A stretch of 64,000 nucleotides of DNA from assembly GCF_024296665.1 (NCBI RefSeq), contig NZ_CP100762.1:2232001-2296000 (forward strand), read 5' to 3'. The stretch is from Salinilacihabitans rarus. Its GTDB lineage: Archaea > Halobacteriota > Halobacteria > Halobacteriales > Natrialbaceae. Shown here in pieces: positions 46,771-55,458 of this stretch. The position numbers and the translations under genes were made by a program. The notes under the pieces were generated by a model. It saw only the letters and a program-made list of their open reading frames with translations, was not told where the DNA came from and ran no database searches. Every line of letters starts with the position of its first letter. Positions within the stretch are counted from its first letter, which is position 1.

Positions 46771-46886
46771 TTGTAGTACATGCCTCGTCGTGTCATGGGA
46801 GGTCCACCCGATTGCATCGGTCGCGTGTCCCCGACGAATTCACGTTCGTACTCGTTGTGAGACGGGCGACCCGGAAAGACCCGTCG
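46771..46886. repeat. 116-bp direct repeat, copy 2 (rlmE start remnant)
   Basis: The copy reproduces the rlmE promoter region. On the minus strand it begins a frame that reads MTRRGMYYN, where rlmE has MTRRDEYYN. That frame then diverges and stops within about 35 codons. It is thus a fossil of the rlmE 5' end on the upstream side of the toxin-antitoxin pair. Confidence 0.85.
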
Positions 46887-47135
46887 TCGGCGACGAGTTA
46901 TTTACAGATAGTCGTATCGAAAACGAAGGCGAGACGACGAACTTAATCCATAACACGACGACGCGAGGCGAATATCTCACTTCGACCGTCTCGGTGGCTG
47001 ATATCGGCGTTCTGAAGTGAAAGATTTTATTATCCGAGTATCGCCCCGAGGCGGATACGCGTGTCGCTCGCCGACGCGGCGGGGGACACAGCCCTGCCCC
47101 GACCCCCACTTCGCACGCGCGTAAGAACGGGCGAC
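46887..47135. other. AT-richer intergenic region before pcn
   Basis: About 250 bases beyond the direct repeat contain no ORF that I can support. Part of it (about 46898-47045) is AT-richer than the surroundings, with stretches such as GATTTTATTATCC (47022-47034). No RNA gene was recognised. The last part leads to the pcn promoter. Confidence 0.5.
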
Positions 47136-47142
47136 TTTTTAT
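47136..47142 (+). promoter_or_regulatory. TATA box of pcn
   Basis: TTTTTAT is centred about 28 bases before the ATG at 47168, so a leaderless transcript would begin with [11 protein letters not shown]. It supports that start over the in-frame ATG at 47156. Confidence 0.6.
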
Positions 47143-47167
47143 CCCAACCGTCCGTATGCCGACTCAT

Positions 47168-47911
47168 ATGTTCAAGGCCATCGTGAGCGCGGACACGCTC
47201 ACCAGCGCGCTCGACTCCGTGGGCGTCCTGGTCGACGAGTGCAAGATCCACCTCGAGGAGGACGGACTCGCCATCAGAGCCGTCGATCCCGCCAACGTCG
47301 CGATGGTGGACCTGTCGCTGGAGGCGGCGGCGTTCGAATCCTACGAGGCCGACGGCGGGCTGATCGGCGTCGACCTCTCGCGGCTCGAAGACATCGCGGG
47401 GATGGCCGACGCCGGCCAGCTCGTCGAACTCGAACTCGACGAGGAGACCCGCAAGCTCCACATCCAGATCGACGGCCTCGAGTACACCCTCGCGCTGATC
47501 GATCCCGACTCCATTCGGCAAGAACCCGACATTCCGGACCTGGACCTGCCCGCACGCGTCGTGCTCGAAGGGAAGGACGTCAACCGGGCGGTGAAAGCCG
47601 CCGACATGGTCTCCGATCACATCGCGCTGGGCGTCGACGACGCCGACGAGGCCTTCTACGTCGACGCCGAAGGCGACACCGACGACGTCCACCTCGCGCT
47701 CACCGCCGAGGATCTGATCGACCTGCAGGTCGGCACGGCCCACTCGCTGTTCAGCCTCGACTACCTCAAAGACATGAACAAGGCCATCCCCGCCGACGCC
47801 GAAGTCGCACTCGACCTCGGCGAGGAGTTCCCGGTCAAGATCTACTTCGACTTCGCGGAGGGGCAGGGCCAGGTCACCTACATGCTGGCGCCGCGCATCC
47901 AGAGCAACTAG
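47168..47911 (+). CDS. pcn: DNA polymerase sliding clamp PCNA
   Basis: This 247-residue ring protein is the processivity clamp for replicative polymerases and a docking platform for ligase, FEN1 and others. Its two similar halves are visible ([18 protein letters not shown]... and [22 protein letters not shown]). Further marks are the central loop ([23 protein letters not shown]) and the C-terminal [12 protein letters not shown]. The surface is highly acidic as expected in halophiles. The clamp is homotrimeric in most euryarchaea. The gene is monocistronic here with its own TATA box. Length and start match the family. Confidence 0.98.
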   Translation: MFKAIVSADTLTSALDSVGVLVDECKIHLEEDGLAIRAVDPANVAMVDLSLEAAAFESYEADGGLIGVDLSRLEDIAGMADAGQLVELELDEETRKLHIQIDGLEYTLALIDPDSIRQEPDIPDLDLPARVVLEGKDVNRAVKAADMVSDHIALGVDDADEAFYVDAEGDTDDVHLALTAEDLIDLQVGTAHSLFSLDYLKDMNKAIPADAEVALDLGEEFPVKIYFDFAEGQGQVTYMLAPRIQSN

Positions 47912-47990
47912 GCAGGGACGCGAGTGCCCCCTTGAAAGGGGCACATGATAAGGGGCGAAGATACCCCGCTCCGTACGAAAGCGGACGGGT

Positions 47991-48275
47991 ATGCCCTCCG
48001 CCGACGAATCCACCGACGCCGTCTACGAGACGACGGTCGGACCGGACGAGCGAGCGAGCGTGTGCGTCGCCGTCGCCGCCGCGGCGGCGTCGGGCCGGCC
48101 CGTCGACGAACTGGGCCCGCTGTACGACGTCGTCGACCCCGACGCGCTCGACGCGCTGGTGGCACACACCGGCCGGACCGACGCCCCCGGGGAGCAACTG
48201 GTCGCGTTCCCCTACGAGGGGTTCGAGGTGCAACTCCGCGGCGACGGGCGGCTCAGGCTCGAACCCGGGGACTGA
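47991..48275 (+). CDS. HalOD1 output-domain protein
   Basis: This 94-residue protein is almost entirely one HalOD1 domain, a small haloarchaeal domain often attached to sensor and response-regulator proteins. Recognised features include the first helix (RASVCVAVAAAAASGRPVDELGPLYDVVDPDALDALV, about 21-57) and the ending FPYEGFEVQLRGDGRLRLEPG. As a stand-alone domain it probably acts as a signalling output or protein-interaction module. Its stop lies next to the stop of the convergent hydrolase gene. Confidence 0.8.
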   Translation: MPSADESTDAVYETTVGPDERASVCVAVAAAAASGRPVDELGPLYDVVDPDALDALVAHTGRTDAPGEQLVAFPYEGFEVQLRGDGRLRLEPGD

Positions 48276-49166
48276 TCAGGCCGTCGCGCGGCGCCGCCGT
48301 CCGGACCGGCCCGCGTCGGCGAGGAACGACCGCAGGCGCTCGTTGACCCGGTCGGCCTCCTCGACGAAGAAGAGGTGCGAGCCGCCCTCGAACTCGACGA
48401 GTCGAGCGCCGGGAATCTTCTCCGCCAGCAGGCGGCCGTTGGCGACGGGCACTACGCGGTCGGCGGTGCCGTGGACGACGAGCGTCGGCACGCGGATCCG
48501 GTGGACCCGGTCGCTCTCGTCGAACCCCGCGACGGCCGCGGCCTGTGCCTCGCGTGCCGGGTCGCTCGCGTCCTGTTCGAGGCGCCACTCGACGATTCGA
48601 TCCATCAGGTGCGGGTTCCGGTTGGTGAACCGCTCGGTGAACGCCGGGCGCATCCGGTGGCGAATCGTCTCGCGCTCGGTCGCGCCCTTCGGGACGTCGA
48701 AGATGTGCTCGCGGGTCTCCTCGGGGACCGGCACCGCGTCGGGGCCGCCGTGGCTCGTACAGCACAGCGTCAGCGACGCCGCCCGGTCGTACTCGATGGC
48801 GTACCGCTGGGCGACCATCCCCCCCATGCTCGCGCCGACGAGGTGTGCCCGTCCGACCCCCGCGTCCGCGAGGACGGCCTCGAGGTCGGCGGCGAGGTCG
48901 GCGATCGAGTAGCCGAACAGCTTCAACAGCAGCGGTGCCCGGAGCATCCGCGGGAGTCGCGACACGACCGGCGGCAGGCCGGCCTCCGATCGGCCGGTGC
49001 CGCGGGTGTCCGGCGCGAGCACCTCGTGGTCGTCGGCGACGGCCTCGCGCTGCCAGCGCCACATCCAGCGCCCGTAGCCGAGTCCCTGGACGAAGACGAC
49101 GGGGTCGCCGTCGCCCGCCTCGCGCTCGTAGTGGATCGACACGCCGTCGCTGGTCGCCCGTGGCAT
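48276..49166 (-). CDS. Alpha/beta hydrolase
   Basis: This 296-residue protein has the alpha/beta hydrolase fold. An oxyanion-hole region (VVFVQGLGYGRWMW), the nucleophile elbow GASMGG (about 110-115, catalytic Ser) and a late catalytic Asp in LVVHGTADRVVPV support it. The final His lies in FEGGSHLFFVEEADRVN. No membrane segment or secretion signal is seen. Substrate is not evident, and candidates include esters, lactones or peptides. ATG 49166 gives the usual N-terminus. Confidence 0.9.
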   Translation of the reverse strand: MPRATSDGVSIHYEREAGDGDPVVFVQGLGYGRWMWRWQREAVADDHEVLAPDTRGTGRSEAGLPPVVSRLPRMLRAPLLLKLFGYSIADLAADLEAVLADAGVGRAHLVGASMGGMVAQRYAIEYDRAASLTLCCTSHGGPDAVPVPEETREHIFDVPKGATERETIRHRMRPAFTERFTNRNPHLMDRIVEWRLEQDASDPAREAQAAAVAGFDESDRVHRIRVPTLVVHGTADRVVPVANGRLLAEKIPGARLVEFEGGSHLFFVEEADRVNERLRSFLADAGRSGRRRRATA

Positions 49167-49237
49167 ACCCGGACCGACGCGGCCCGGCCCCTTGAAATCG
49201 CGCCTCCGTCTAAAACGGAAACCGAGTAATCCGTGCG

Positions 49238-49244
49238 TTTAACC
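49238..49244 (+). promoter_or_regulatory. TATA box of priL
   Basis: TTTAACC is centred about 28 bases before the ATG at 49269, in line with a leaderless transcript for the primase gene. Confidence 0.55.
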
Positions 49245-49268
49245 ATCCGCGGCGGAATGTAGTGAGCG

Positions 49269-50339
49269 ATGAACCGTCTGCACGCCCGGTACCCGTTCCT
49301 CGAGGCGGCCCGCGAGGCCGTCGCCACCCAGGCGGTGGACCTCGCGACCGTCGTCGCGGAGGACCGGGCCGTCGTCGACCGCGCCCGCGAGCGCGTCGTC
49401 CGGGCGCTCGAGGACGGCGAGGTGGGCGACCCGCGACGCGACCCCCGGACCGAACTGCTCTCGTACCCGGTCGCGCGCGTGCTCGTCTCGCTGGCCGGCG
49501 AGCGGGTGCTCGTCCGGCGGTACGCCCGCGCCGAGGCCGCGACCGCCCACGAGCGGTTCACCGCCGACTTCGCGGACACGACCGAACTCAAGAGCGTCGA
49601 GACGACCGGCGTCGGCCTCGACGACTTGCTCGCGGAGTTCGACCTGACGGGAGCGGTCCGCGAGGTCGACGGGGGCTACCGCGTCGGCGTCGGGGCGTAC
49701 CTGCGACTCTCGGCCGACCTCTGGGGCGACGAGTGGCGCCTCGTCAACCGCGCGCTCGCCGACGGCGAGGTGCCCGTCGAGGAGGGGGAACTGCTGACGC
49801 TGCTGCGCGAGGCCGTCCGCGAGCGCGTCGCGGACGGGTTGCCGTTCGACGTCCCCGAACCGATCGCGGCGGCGCTCGAAGACGACGCCGAGGAGATCCG
49901 GGAGCGCCTCGCGGACCTCGATCTCACCCGCGAGATAGACACCGTCGTCCCCGAACTGTTCCCCCCGTGTATGAAGGCGCTGCTCGACTCGATCCAGAGA
50001 GGCGAGCACCTCCCCCACCACTCCCGCTTTGCGATCACCGCATTTCTCGCGAGCATCGGGATGGAGACCGACGAAATCGTCGAACTGTACCGGGTGAACT
50101 CCTCGTTCGGCGAGGAGATGACCCGCTACCAGACCGACCACATCCGGGGGGAGACCTCGCCGACGGAGTACTCGCCGCCCTCCTGTGCGACGATGCAGTC
50201 CTACGGCGACTGCGTCAACAAGGACGACCTCTGTGAGCGCATCCCACACCCGATGGCCTACTACGAGAAGCGGCTGGACGACGCCGACGAGGACGACCTC
50301 GACGACTGGCGGGAGGCGGTCGCGGACGACGAGACGTGA
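49269..50339 (+). CDS. priL: DNA primase large subunit PriL
   Basis: This 356-residue protein is the large subunit of the archaeal-eukaryotic primase, which helps PriS start RNA primers and switch to polymerase. Four C-terminal cysteines (in LFPPCMKALL, PPSCATMQ, YGDCVNKDDLCERI) are positioned to bind the [4Fe-4S] cluster typical of PriL. The N-terminal domain is helical (RLHARYPFLEAAREAVATQAV). It closes with an acidic tail. priS is not in the window. ATG 49269 matches TATA spacing. Confidence 0.95.
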   Translation: MNRLHARYPFLEAAREAVATQAVDLATVVAEDRAVVDRARERVVRALEDGEVGDPRRDPRTELLSYPVARVLVSLAGERVLVRRYARAEAATAHERFTADFADTTELKSVETTGVGLDDLLAEFDLTGAVREVDGGYRVGVGAYLRLSADLWGDEWRLVNRALADGEVPVEEGELLTLLREAVRERVADGLPFDVPEPIAAALEDDAEEIRERLADLDLTREIDTVVPELFPPCMKALLDSIQRGEHLPHHSRFAITAFLASIGMETDEIVELYRVNSSFGEEMTRYQTDHIRGETSPTEYSPPSCATMQSYGDCVNKDDLCERIPHPMAYYEKRLDDADEDDLDDWREAVADDET

Positions 50340-50351
50340 GTAGAGGTCGGC

Positions 50352-50591
50352 TCAGGCCGCGTTCTCGCGCTCCGCGTCCTCCGGTTCGTTCAGCACGTAC
50401 GCCAGCGCGAACCCGACGCCCGTCATCAGCAGGATGAAACCGGCGATGACGCCGACGAGCACCGTCCCGCCCTGCTCGGAGAGGCCGCCGTCGGTACTGT
50501 AGGTCGTTCCGATGGCGACCATCGCGCCGATCATCACCAAGACCGCGGAGACGGCGACGCCGATTTCGATGAGTTGCTCGCGGTCGAGCAT
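50352..50591 (-). CDS. Small two-helix membrane protein
   Basis: This 79-residue protein has two hydrophobic segments (about 10-28 and 45-67) linked by a polar loop (TTYSTDGGLSEQGG) and a short charged tail (NEPEDAERENAA). I do not recognise a functional family. It lies antisense-convergent to priL with a 12-base gap. The ATG at 50591 is followed by a charged n-region typical of membrane insertion. Confidence 0.7.
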   Translation of the reverse strand: MLDREQLIEIGVAVSAVLVMIGAMVAIGTTYSTDGGLSEQGGTVLVGVIAGFILLMTGVGFALAYVLNEPEDAERENAA

Positions 50592-50747
50592 TATGCGGCG
50601 GCTTTCGTCGGTGCCCTCAAAAGCGCTTCGAAGGGGCGGTCAGCGGCCCGTCTCGCGCGCCGGAGCACGCAGGCGCGCGCGTTAAGCCGCTCGGGTGCCT
50701 ACGGACGGCGAACAGCCGGCCGAACGCACCAGCTATCGACGCACCCC

Positions 50748-51386
50748 ATGAACACAGTCGCGTCACCGAAAGCACCGCTTTCCCTGCCCACCGACGGCCG
50801 CCTCGACGAGCGGTCGCGCCGGGCGCGGGCCGAACCGATGTCGGTCCTCGCGCTCGGCGACGGCCTCTACGAGGTCGAGTCCGCAAGCGAGAACACCTAC
50901 CTCGTCGACATGGACGCCGGACGCTGTACCTGCCCGGACCACGTCTTCCGCGGCGTCCGCTGCAAGCACGTCCGACGGGTCGCCATCGAGATCACCGAGG
51001 GGCGGACCCCGCCGCCCGGACGGGTGGCCGTCGAGTGCCACGACTGTAGCCGGGTCCGGTTCGTCGACGAGACCGAACCGGGGCCGTTCTACTGCGAGGA
51101 GCACACCCTCTACCCGGGCGACGTCGCCCGCGACCGCGAGACCGACGCGCGACTCACCGTCGTCGACGTCTCCGACCTGCGCGCCGACGCCGTCCGGGTC
51201 GGCGACGACGGCACCACCGTCGCCGAGTACGCCACGAACGAGAACTACGACCCGGACGTCCCCGTCGTCGGCGCGGTCTACCCGCACGCCCGCGTCGGGC
51301 CCAACGGCGTCGTCCCCGAGGCGCTGAAGGTCTACACCTTCCCGCGGACGCGGCTCGAAAAACTGACCGGCTCGGAGCCGGTCTGA
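50748..51386 (+). CDS. SWIM zinc-finger protein
   Basis: This 212-residue protein contains a SWIM zinc finger: CTCPDHVFRGVRCKHVRR (about 62-79), giving C-x-C-x(n)-C-x-H. A second cysteine site follows (CHDC near 100 and YCEEH near 117), and then a beta-rich domain (LTVVDVSDLRADAVRV). SWIM fingers bind DNA or proteins and occur in bacterial helicases and plant regulators. Its role here is unknown. The ATG at 50748 is the first after a GC-rich spacer that codes for nothing. Confidence 0.85.
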   Translation: MNTVASPKAPLSLPTDGRLDERSRRARAEPMSVLALGDGLYEVESASENTYLVDMDAGRCTCPDHVFRGVRCKHVRRVAIEITEGRTPPPGRVAVECHDCSRVRFVDETEPGPFYCEEHTLYPGDVARDRETDARLTVVDVSDLRADAVRVGDDGTTVAEYATNENYDPDVPVVGAVYPHARVGPNGVVPEALKVYTFPRTRLEKLTGSEPV

Positions 51387-51405
51387 GAGCGTCGCCGGGC
51401 CGACG

Positions 51406-51412
51406 TTTTATC
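51406..51412 (+). promoter_or_regulatory. TATA box of the acyl-CoA dehydrogenase gene
   Basis: TTTTATC is centred about 28 bases before the ATG at 51437, which fits a leaderless transcript. Confidence 0.6.
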
Positions 51413-51436
51413 GTCCCGGAATCCGAGCGATCGATC

Positions 51437-53266
51437 ATGGGCGACGGGATCGACTACGGCGACCTCCCCGCGGGGCGAGGCGTCGACTACTGGGACCTCG
51501 ACCGCACGCTCCGGCGGGAGGTGCGACGCGTCTACGACGAGGACGAGTACGAGTGGGCCGAACCGCGCCTCCGCGAGTTCGGCCGTCGCGTCGGCCACAC
51601 GATCGCCGACAACGCCGACTACGTCGACGAGCACGGGCCGGAACTCGAACCGTACGACGCGTACGGCGAGGTGCAAAACTACGTCCGGTACCCGGCCGAA
51701 CTGCACGAGACCGAGCGCATCGTCTACGAGTCGGGGGCCGTCGCCGACGTCTTCGCGGCGCCGCCCGGCCGCGAGGAGCCCCTGCCGTTCGCACACGACC
51801 TGGCGATGCAGTACCTGCTCTCCTACGCCGACCCGGGCGTCGACTGCCCGGTGGCGATGACCGCGGGCGCGGCGCTCGTCCTCGAGAAGTTCGACGACGG
51901 CTCGCTGCGCGAGTACTACGAGGCCCTGACGAGCCGCGACCACGACGCCCTGATCGAGGGCGCGATGTTCCTCACCGAGGAGCAAGGCGGCAGCGACGTC
52001 GGCGCCATCGAGACCCGCGCCGAGTACGACGACGAGGCGGGCTGCTGGCGGCTGTACGGCGAGAAGTGGTTCTGTTCGAACATCGACGCCGAGGGGACGC
52101 TCGCGCTGGCGCGCACCGAGGGCGCCCCCGACGGGACCGACGGGCTCTCGATGTTCCTCGTCCCCCACGCCGACCCCGACGCGGTCGACGGCGTCTACGC
52201 GAAAGGCGACCGTCGCGACGGGCCGCTCGACCCGGACGCGGTCAACGACCAGTTCTACCGCCGGCTGAAGGACAAACTCGGCACGATATCGGTGCCGACG
52301 GGCGAGGTCGAGTTCGACGGCGCGAAGGCCTTCCTCGTCGGCGAGGAAGAGTGCGGTTTCAAACAGATGGCCGAGATGCTCAACCTTGAGCGACTGTCGA
52401 ACGCCGCGGCCTCCTGTGGGATCGTGGGTCGGGCGCTGCTGGAGAGCAAGGTGCAGGCGGCCGACCGGGAGGCGTTCGGGAAGCCCATCGACCGCCACCC
52501 CCTGATGCGCGCGGACCTCGTGGACATGGCCGTCGACCACGAGGCGGCGACGGCGTTCACGATGGAGGCCGCGCGGCTGTTCTCGGAGCGCGAACGCGCG
52601 GCGCGGGCGGGCGACGACGCCGACGACGCGTATCGCCTGATGCGCCTGCTGATCCCGATCGCGAAGCTCCGGACGGCGCGGATGGCCGTCGAGACGGCCT
52701 CGTACGCGATGGAGGTGCAGGGCGGCAACGGCTACGTGAACGACTTCATCACCCACCGGCTGCTGCGGGACGCGCAGGTGCTGCCCATCTGGGAGGGTAC
52801 CGAGAACGTCCTCTCGCTGGACGTCCTCCGGGCGCTCGAACGCGAAGCCGCCCACGAACCGCTGTTCGAGGCGATCGAGCGGCGACTCGACGCCGTCGAC
52901 GACCCGGCACTCGACGCCGCCGCGGAGACGGTCGAAAGCGAGTACCGCGACCTCCAGCGCGCGCTGGCGACGCTGGCCGGCGCGGACGACGAGTACGCGC
53001 AACTGTCGGCGAAACGGCTCGCCCACTACGTCTTCGACGTGTTCACGGCCGCGCTGTTGCTCGCGGAGGCCCACGAGCGACTCGCGGACGGCGACGGACG
53101 GCTCGCGCTCGTGGCCCGCCGGTTCGTGACGAAGGAACTCGACGGGCGGGAGGCCCGCGGCATCGCGAGCGGCGACCGGGTCGCGCTGGAGCACTTCGAC
53201 GCTATCGTCCGGTACGCGCCGGTGGAACCGGCGGCCGCCGCGGAGGCGGCCCCGGCCGAAGACTGA
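51437..53266 (+). CDS. Acyl-CoA dehydrogenase (AidB/isovaleryl-like)
   Basis: This 609-residue FAD enzyme has acyl-CoA dehydrogenase features. They include MTAGAALVLEKF and the substrate/FAD signature FLTEEQGGSDVGAIETRA (about 176-193), then GEKWFCSNIDAEGTLALARTEG, and AYVN-like GGNGYVNDFITHRLLRDAQVLPIWEGTENVLSLDVLR in the C-terminal domain. The length is that of the AidB-like subgroup with a C-terminal extension, longer than the classical 390-residue enzymes. It probably acts in the cytoplasm in fatty-acid or branched-chain acyl degradation. AidB-type members have other proposed roles, so the exact substrate is open. Confidence 0.93.
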   Translation: MGDGIDYGDLPAGRGVDYWDLDRTLRREVRRVYDEDEYEWAEPRLREFGRRVGHTIADNADYVDEHGPELEPYDAYGEVQNYVRYPAELHETERIVYESGAVADVFAAPPGREEPLPFAHDLAMQYLLSYADPGVDCPVAMTAGAALVLEKFDDGSLREYYEALTSRDHDALIEGAMFLTEEQGGSDVGAIETRAEYDDEAGCWRLYGEKWFCSNIDAEGTLALARTEGAPDGTDGLSMFLVPHADPDAVDGVYAKGDRRDGPLDPDAVNDQFYRRLKDKLGTISVPTGEVEFDGAKAFLVGEEECGFKQMAEMLNLERLSNAAASCGIVGRALLESKVQAADREAFGKPIDRHPLMRADLVDMAVDHEAATAFTMEAARLFSERERAARAGDDADDAYRLMRLLIPIAKLRTARMAVETASYAMEVQGGNGYVNDFITHRLLRDAQVLPIWEGTENVLSLDVLRALEREAAHEPLFEAIERRLDAVDDPALDAAAETVESEYRDLQRALATLAGADDEYAQLSAKRLAHYVFDVFTAALLLAEAHERLADGDGRLALVARRFVTKELDGREARGIASGDRVALEHFDAIVRYAPVEPAAAAEAAPAED

Positions 53267-53327
53267 GTCGCGGGATGGTAACTCGGCGCGAACAACACAC
53301 TTGTAGTCTCGGCTGAAAGTGCCGAAC

Positions 53328-53774
53328 ATGGCAATACTCGCCGCGATCGACGAGACGGAACGGTCGGAGCAGGTCGTCGAAGTCGCCTACGACCTCGCGA
53401 CGACGTACGACGATCCGCTCGTCGCGTTGCACGTCGTGCCGGACGAGGAGTACAGGGCGCACAAGAAGAGCCTCGAAGACATCCCGGGAATGGGGGACTT
53501 CTCGCTGAGCCAGCAGGCCGACAGCGCGAAACGGTTCGCACACCGGTTCGTCACCGAGACGATCGACGTCGAGACGGGGAGACTCGAAGTGCGCGGCCGC
53601 GTCGGCGAGGTGACCGACGAGATCCTGGCCGAGATCGACGCGCTCGAACCGCGGTACCTCGTCATCGGCGGCCGCCGCCGGTCCCCGGCCGGGAAAGCCG
53701 TCTTCGGAAGCACCGCACAGGAACTCCTGTTGAGCGCGGAGTGTCCCGTCGTGTCGAAGATCGCCGACGAGTGA
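53328..53774 (+). CDS. Universal stress protein (UspA family)
   Basis: This 148-residue protein is a single Usp domain. It starts [27 protein letters not shown], with the strand-loop ID motif. The ATP-binding-type ending [29 protein letters not shown] carries the G-2x-G-9x-G-S/T pattern. Usp proteins are small dimeric proteins induced by stress. An upstream in-frame GTG at 53319 would add three residues, but the ATG at 53328 matches promoter spacing. It is convergent with hjc, four bases away. Confidence 0.9.
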   Translation: MAILAAIDETERSEQVVEVAYDLATTYDDPLVALHVVPDEEYRAHKKSLEDIPGMGDFSLSQQADSAKRFAHRFVTETIDVETGRLEVRGRVGEVTDEILAEIDALEPRYLVIGGRRRSPAGKAVFGSTAQELLLSAECPVVSKIADE

Positions 53775-53777
53775 CGG

Positions 53778-54296
53778 CTACGCGAGCAACTCGGCGGCCT
53801 CCTCGACGTCCATCACGCCTTGCTCGACGGCGTTCAAGACGCGCAGAACCTCCTCGTCCGGGCCGTCGTCGTCCGCGCCGACCTCGTCCAGAGAGACCTT
53901 CTCGCTCTCGCCGACGAACTCGGCGAAGTCGGTGCCGTCGGCGAGCGCGGTCTCCTTTTTCACGCGGTAGTTACCCCCGTCGGTGACGTGGAGGTCGCCG
54001 GGGTGGAAGAAGTACCAGTCCTCGCGGTCGAAGCGGACGCCGATACGGGGTTTCGCCCCGAAGTTCCGCGCGAAGTAGATCAACGCCTCGACCTCCTCGC
54101 CGGTGAGGTAGATCGGCTTGCCCGAACTCGACTTCGCCTCGATCGCGTAGAAGACCTCGCCGTCGCCCGCGAGCACGTCCGGCAGTTCGCGGTCGGTCGC
54201 GGAGCCGCTGGCGGGCGCGCGCATCACCGCGAAGCCGGCCTCGTCGAGCAGGTTGACGAGTTCGCGCTCGCGGCGATCACCCTTCGCCTGGGACAT
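53778..54296 (-). CDS. hjc: Holliday junction resolvase Hjc
   Basis: This 172-residue nuclease has the type II restriction-like core of archaeal Hjc: [54 protein letters not shown]. Catalytic residues Glu (in RERELV), Asp (ELPDV) and Glu-x-Lys (IEAK) are present. The basic residues near the N-terminus contact the junction. It resolves four-way DNA intermediates of recombination. The C-terminal 45 residues are an acidic tail that is haloarchaeal. ATG 54296 begins [10 protein letters not shown]. Confidence 0.95.
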   Translation of the reverse strand: MSQAKGDRRERELVNLLDEAGFAVMRAPASGSATDRELPDVLAGDGEVFYAIEAKSSSGKPIYLTGEEVEALIYFARNFGAKPRIGVRFDREDWYFFHPGDLHVTDGGNYRVKKETALADGTDFAEFVGESEKVSLDEVGADDDGPDEEVLRVLNAVEQGVMDVEEAAELLA

Positions 54297-54368
54297 GGGC
54301 GTACCTCGCCGCCGGGTCCTAATATAGCCGCCGTTGTGTCGGCTCTCGCGGCTCACCGGCGCCGCCGG

Positions 54369-55187
54369 TCAGACGGGTACCGCCGCCAGCGCCGTCTCGA
54401 CCGCGACGGCCATCGCGTTCTCGAGTTCATCGGGGGCGAACCGCAAGAGGAGATAGAGGATGCCGAACTGGAAGGCGTTGAACGCCGCGTGGGCCGCGAT
54501 CGGGACGACGAGGTTGTCGGTCTTCGCGTAGAGGGTGCCGAAGATGAGCGAGCCGCCGAAGACGACCGCGAGCGAGACGGCGATCGCGCCCGCGGGGGCG
54601 ACGCCGGTCGCCGAGAGGGCGTACGACGGGATGTGGATGAGCGCGAAGATGACGCTCGTGGCGACGACCGCGCCCATCCGGCTGAACGCGGCGTACAGCC
54701 GCTTCTGGATCACGTTCCTGAAGAGGAACTCCTCGGCCGGCGCGTTGAACGCGAAGACGATGACGATCATGAGCAACACCACGTTGGGGTCGTCGCCGAT
54801 GAACTGGACGACCTGATTCTCCGACGATTCCAGTTCGAAGAGCGTGGCGACGACGTTGACGACGAACAGGTAGCCGATGCTGCCGAAGATCCCGACGAGG
54901 ACGAACAGCCACCCGCGGCCGGTCGGCCACCGGAGGTCGAGGTACGACCAGCCGCGGTCGGTCCACCAGAGGTAGGCCGCGCCGACGAGGACGAAGCCGG
55001 CGAAGTTCAGCCCCATCAGCGCGACGATCCCCAGACTGGAGGCGTCGGCCGGCGACTCGACCAGCGCCGGATCGAGCAGGAACGCCGGAACCGTAGTGAC
55101 CTGGGCGGCGACGATACCGGCGACCGAGAGGACCGTGGCGACGAGCAACGAGCGGACGTATCCGTCGCTGCGTTCTACCGTTCCCAT
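54369..55187 (-). CDS. CPBP-family intramembrane metalloprotease
   Basis: This 272-residue polytopic membrane protein shows the CPBP (CAAX-protease-like) motifs. The EExxxR motif lies in NAPAEEFLFRNVIQKR (about 150-165), FALIHIPSY holds the second His and VPIAAHAAFNAFQFG holds the third. Related bacterial proteins process prenylated-like or bacteriocin-related proteins. In archaea they have no known substrate, although a role in membrane-protein processing is likely. ATG 55187 yields a standard N-terminal helix. Confidence 0.88.
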   Translation of the reverse strand: MGTVERSDGYVRSLLVATVLSVAGIVAAQVTTVPAFLLDPALVESPADASSLGIVALMGLNFAGFVLVGAAYLWWTDRGWSYLDLRWPTGRGWLFVLVGIFGSIGYLFVVNVVATLFELESSENQVVQFIGDDPNVVLLMIVIVFAFNAPAEEFLFRNVIQKRLYAAFSRMGAVVATSVIFALIHIPSYALSATGVAPAGAIAVSLAVVFGGSLIFGTLYAKTDNLVVPIAAHAAFNAFQFGILYLLLRFAPDELENAMAVAVETALAAVPV

Positions 55188-55384
55188 GGCGCCCAGTACG
55201 GACAGAAGGTCCTTGGGCGTTCCTCTTCCGGCGACGGGGAGCGGCGAACCGCGGGCGGCCGTCACCGTCGGCCCGGTGCCGCTGGCGCTCCCGTTCTCGT
55301 TCGTCCCGCGGACGGTGCCGTGACCCAGCGGACCGTCGCGACGCTGCCGTTCACGACGCCCGACGGGGAGTACAGGAAGCGCCT

Positions 55385-55412
55385 CGCGGGCGGCGCGGGG
55401 GCGCCGCCCGCG
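55385..55412. other. Perfect 12-bp GC inverted repeat (hairpin)
   Basis: CGCGGGCGGCGC is followed by a GGGG loop and the exact reverse complement GCGCCGCCCGCG. The resulting stem would be very stable. It lies about 47 bases before the ArsR-like regulator start. No U-run follows, so it does not look like a bacterial terminator. It could be an operator, a transcript structure or a chance feature of GC-rich DNA. Confidence 0.55.
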
Positions 55413-55458
55413 GTCGAGGTCCGTCAGGGCTATGGTGGACTCGCGTGAGGGACGTGAC

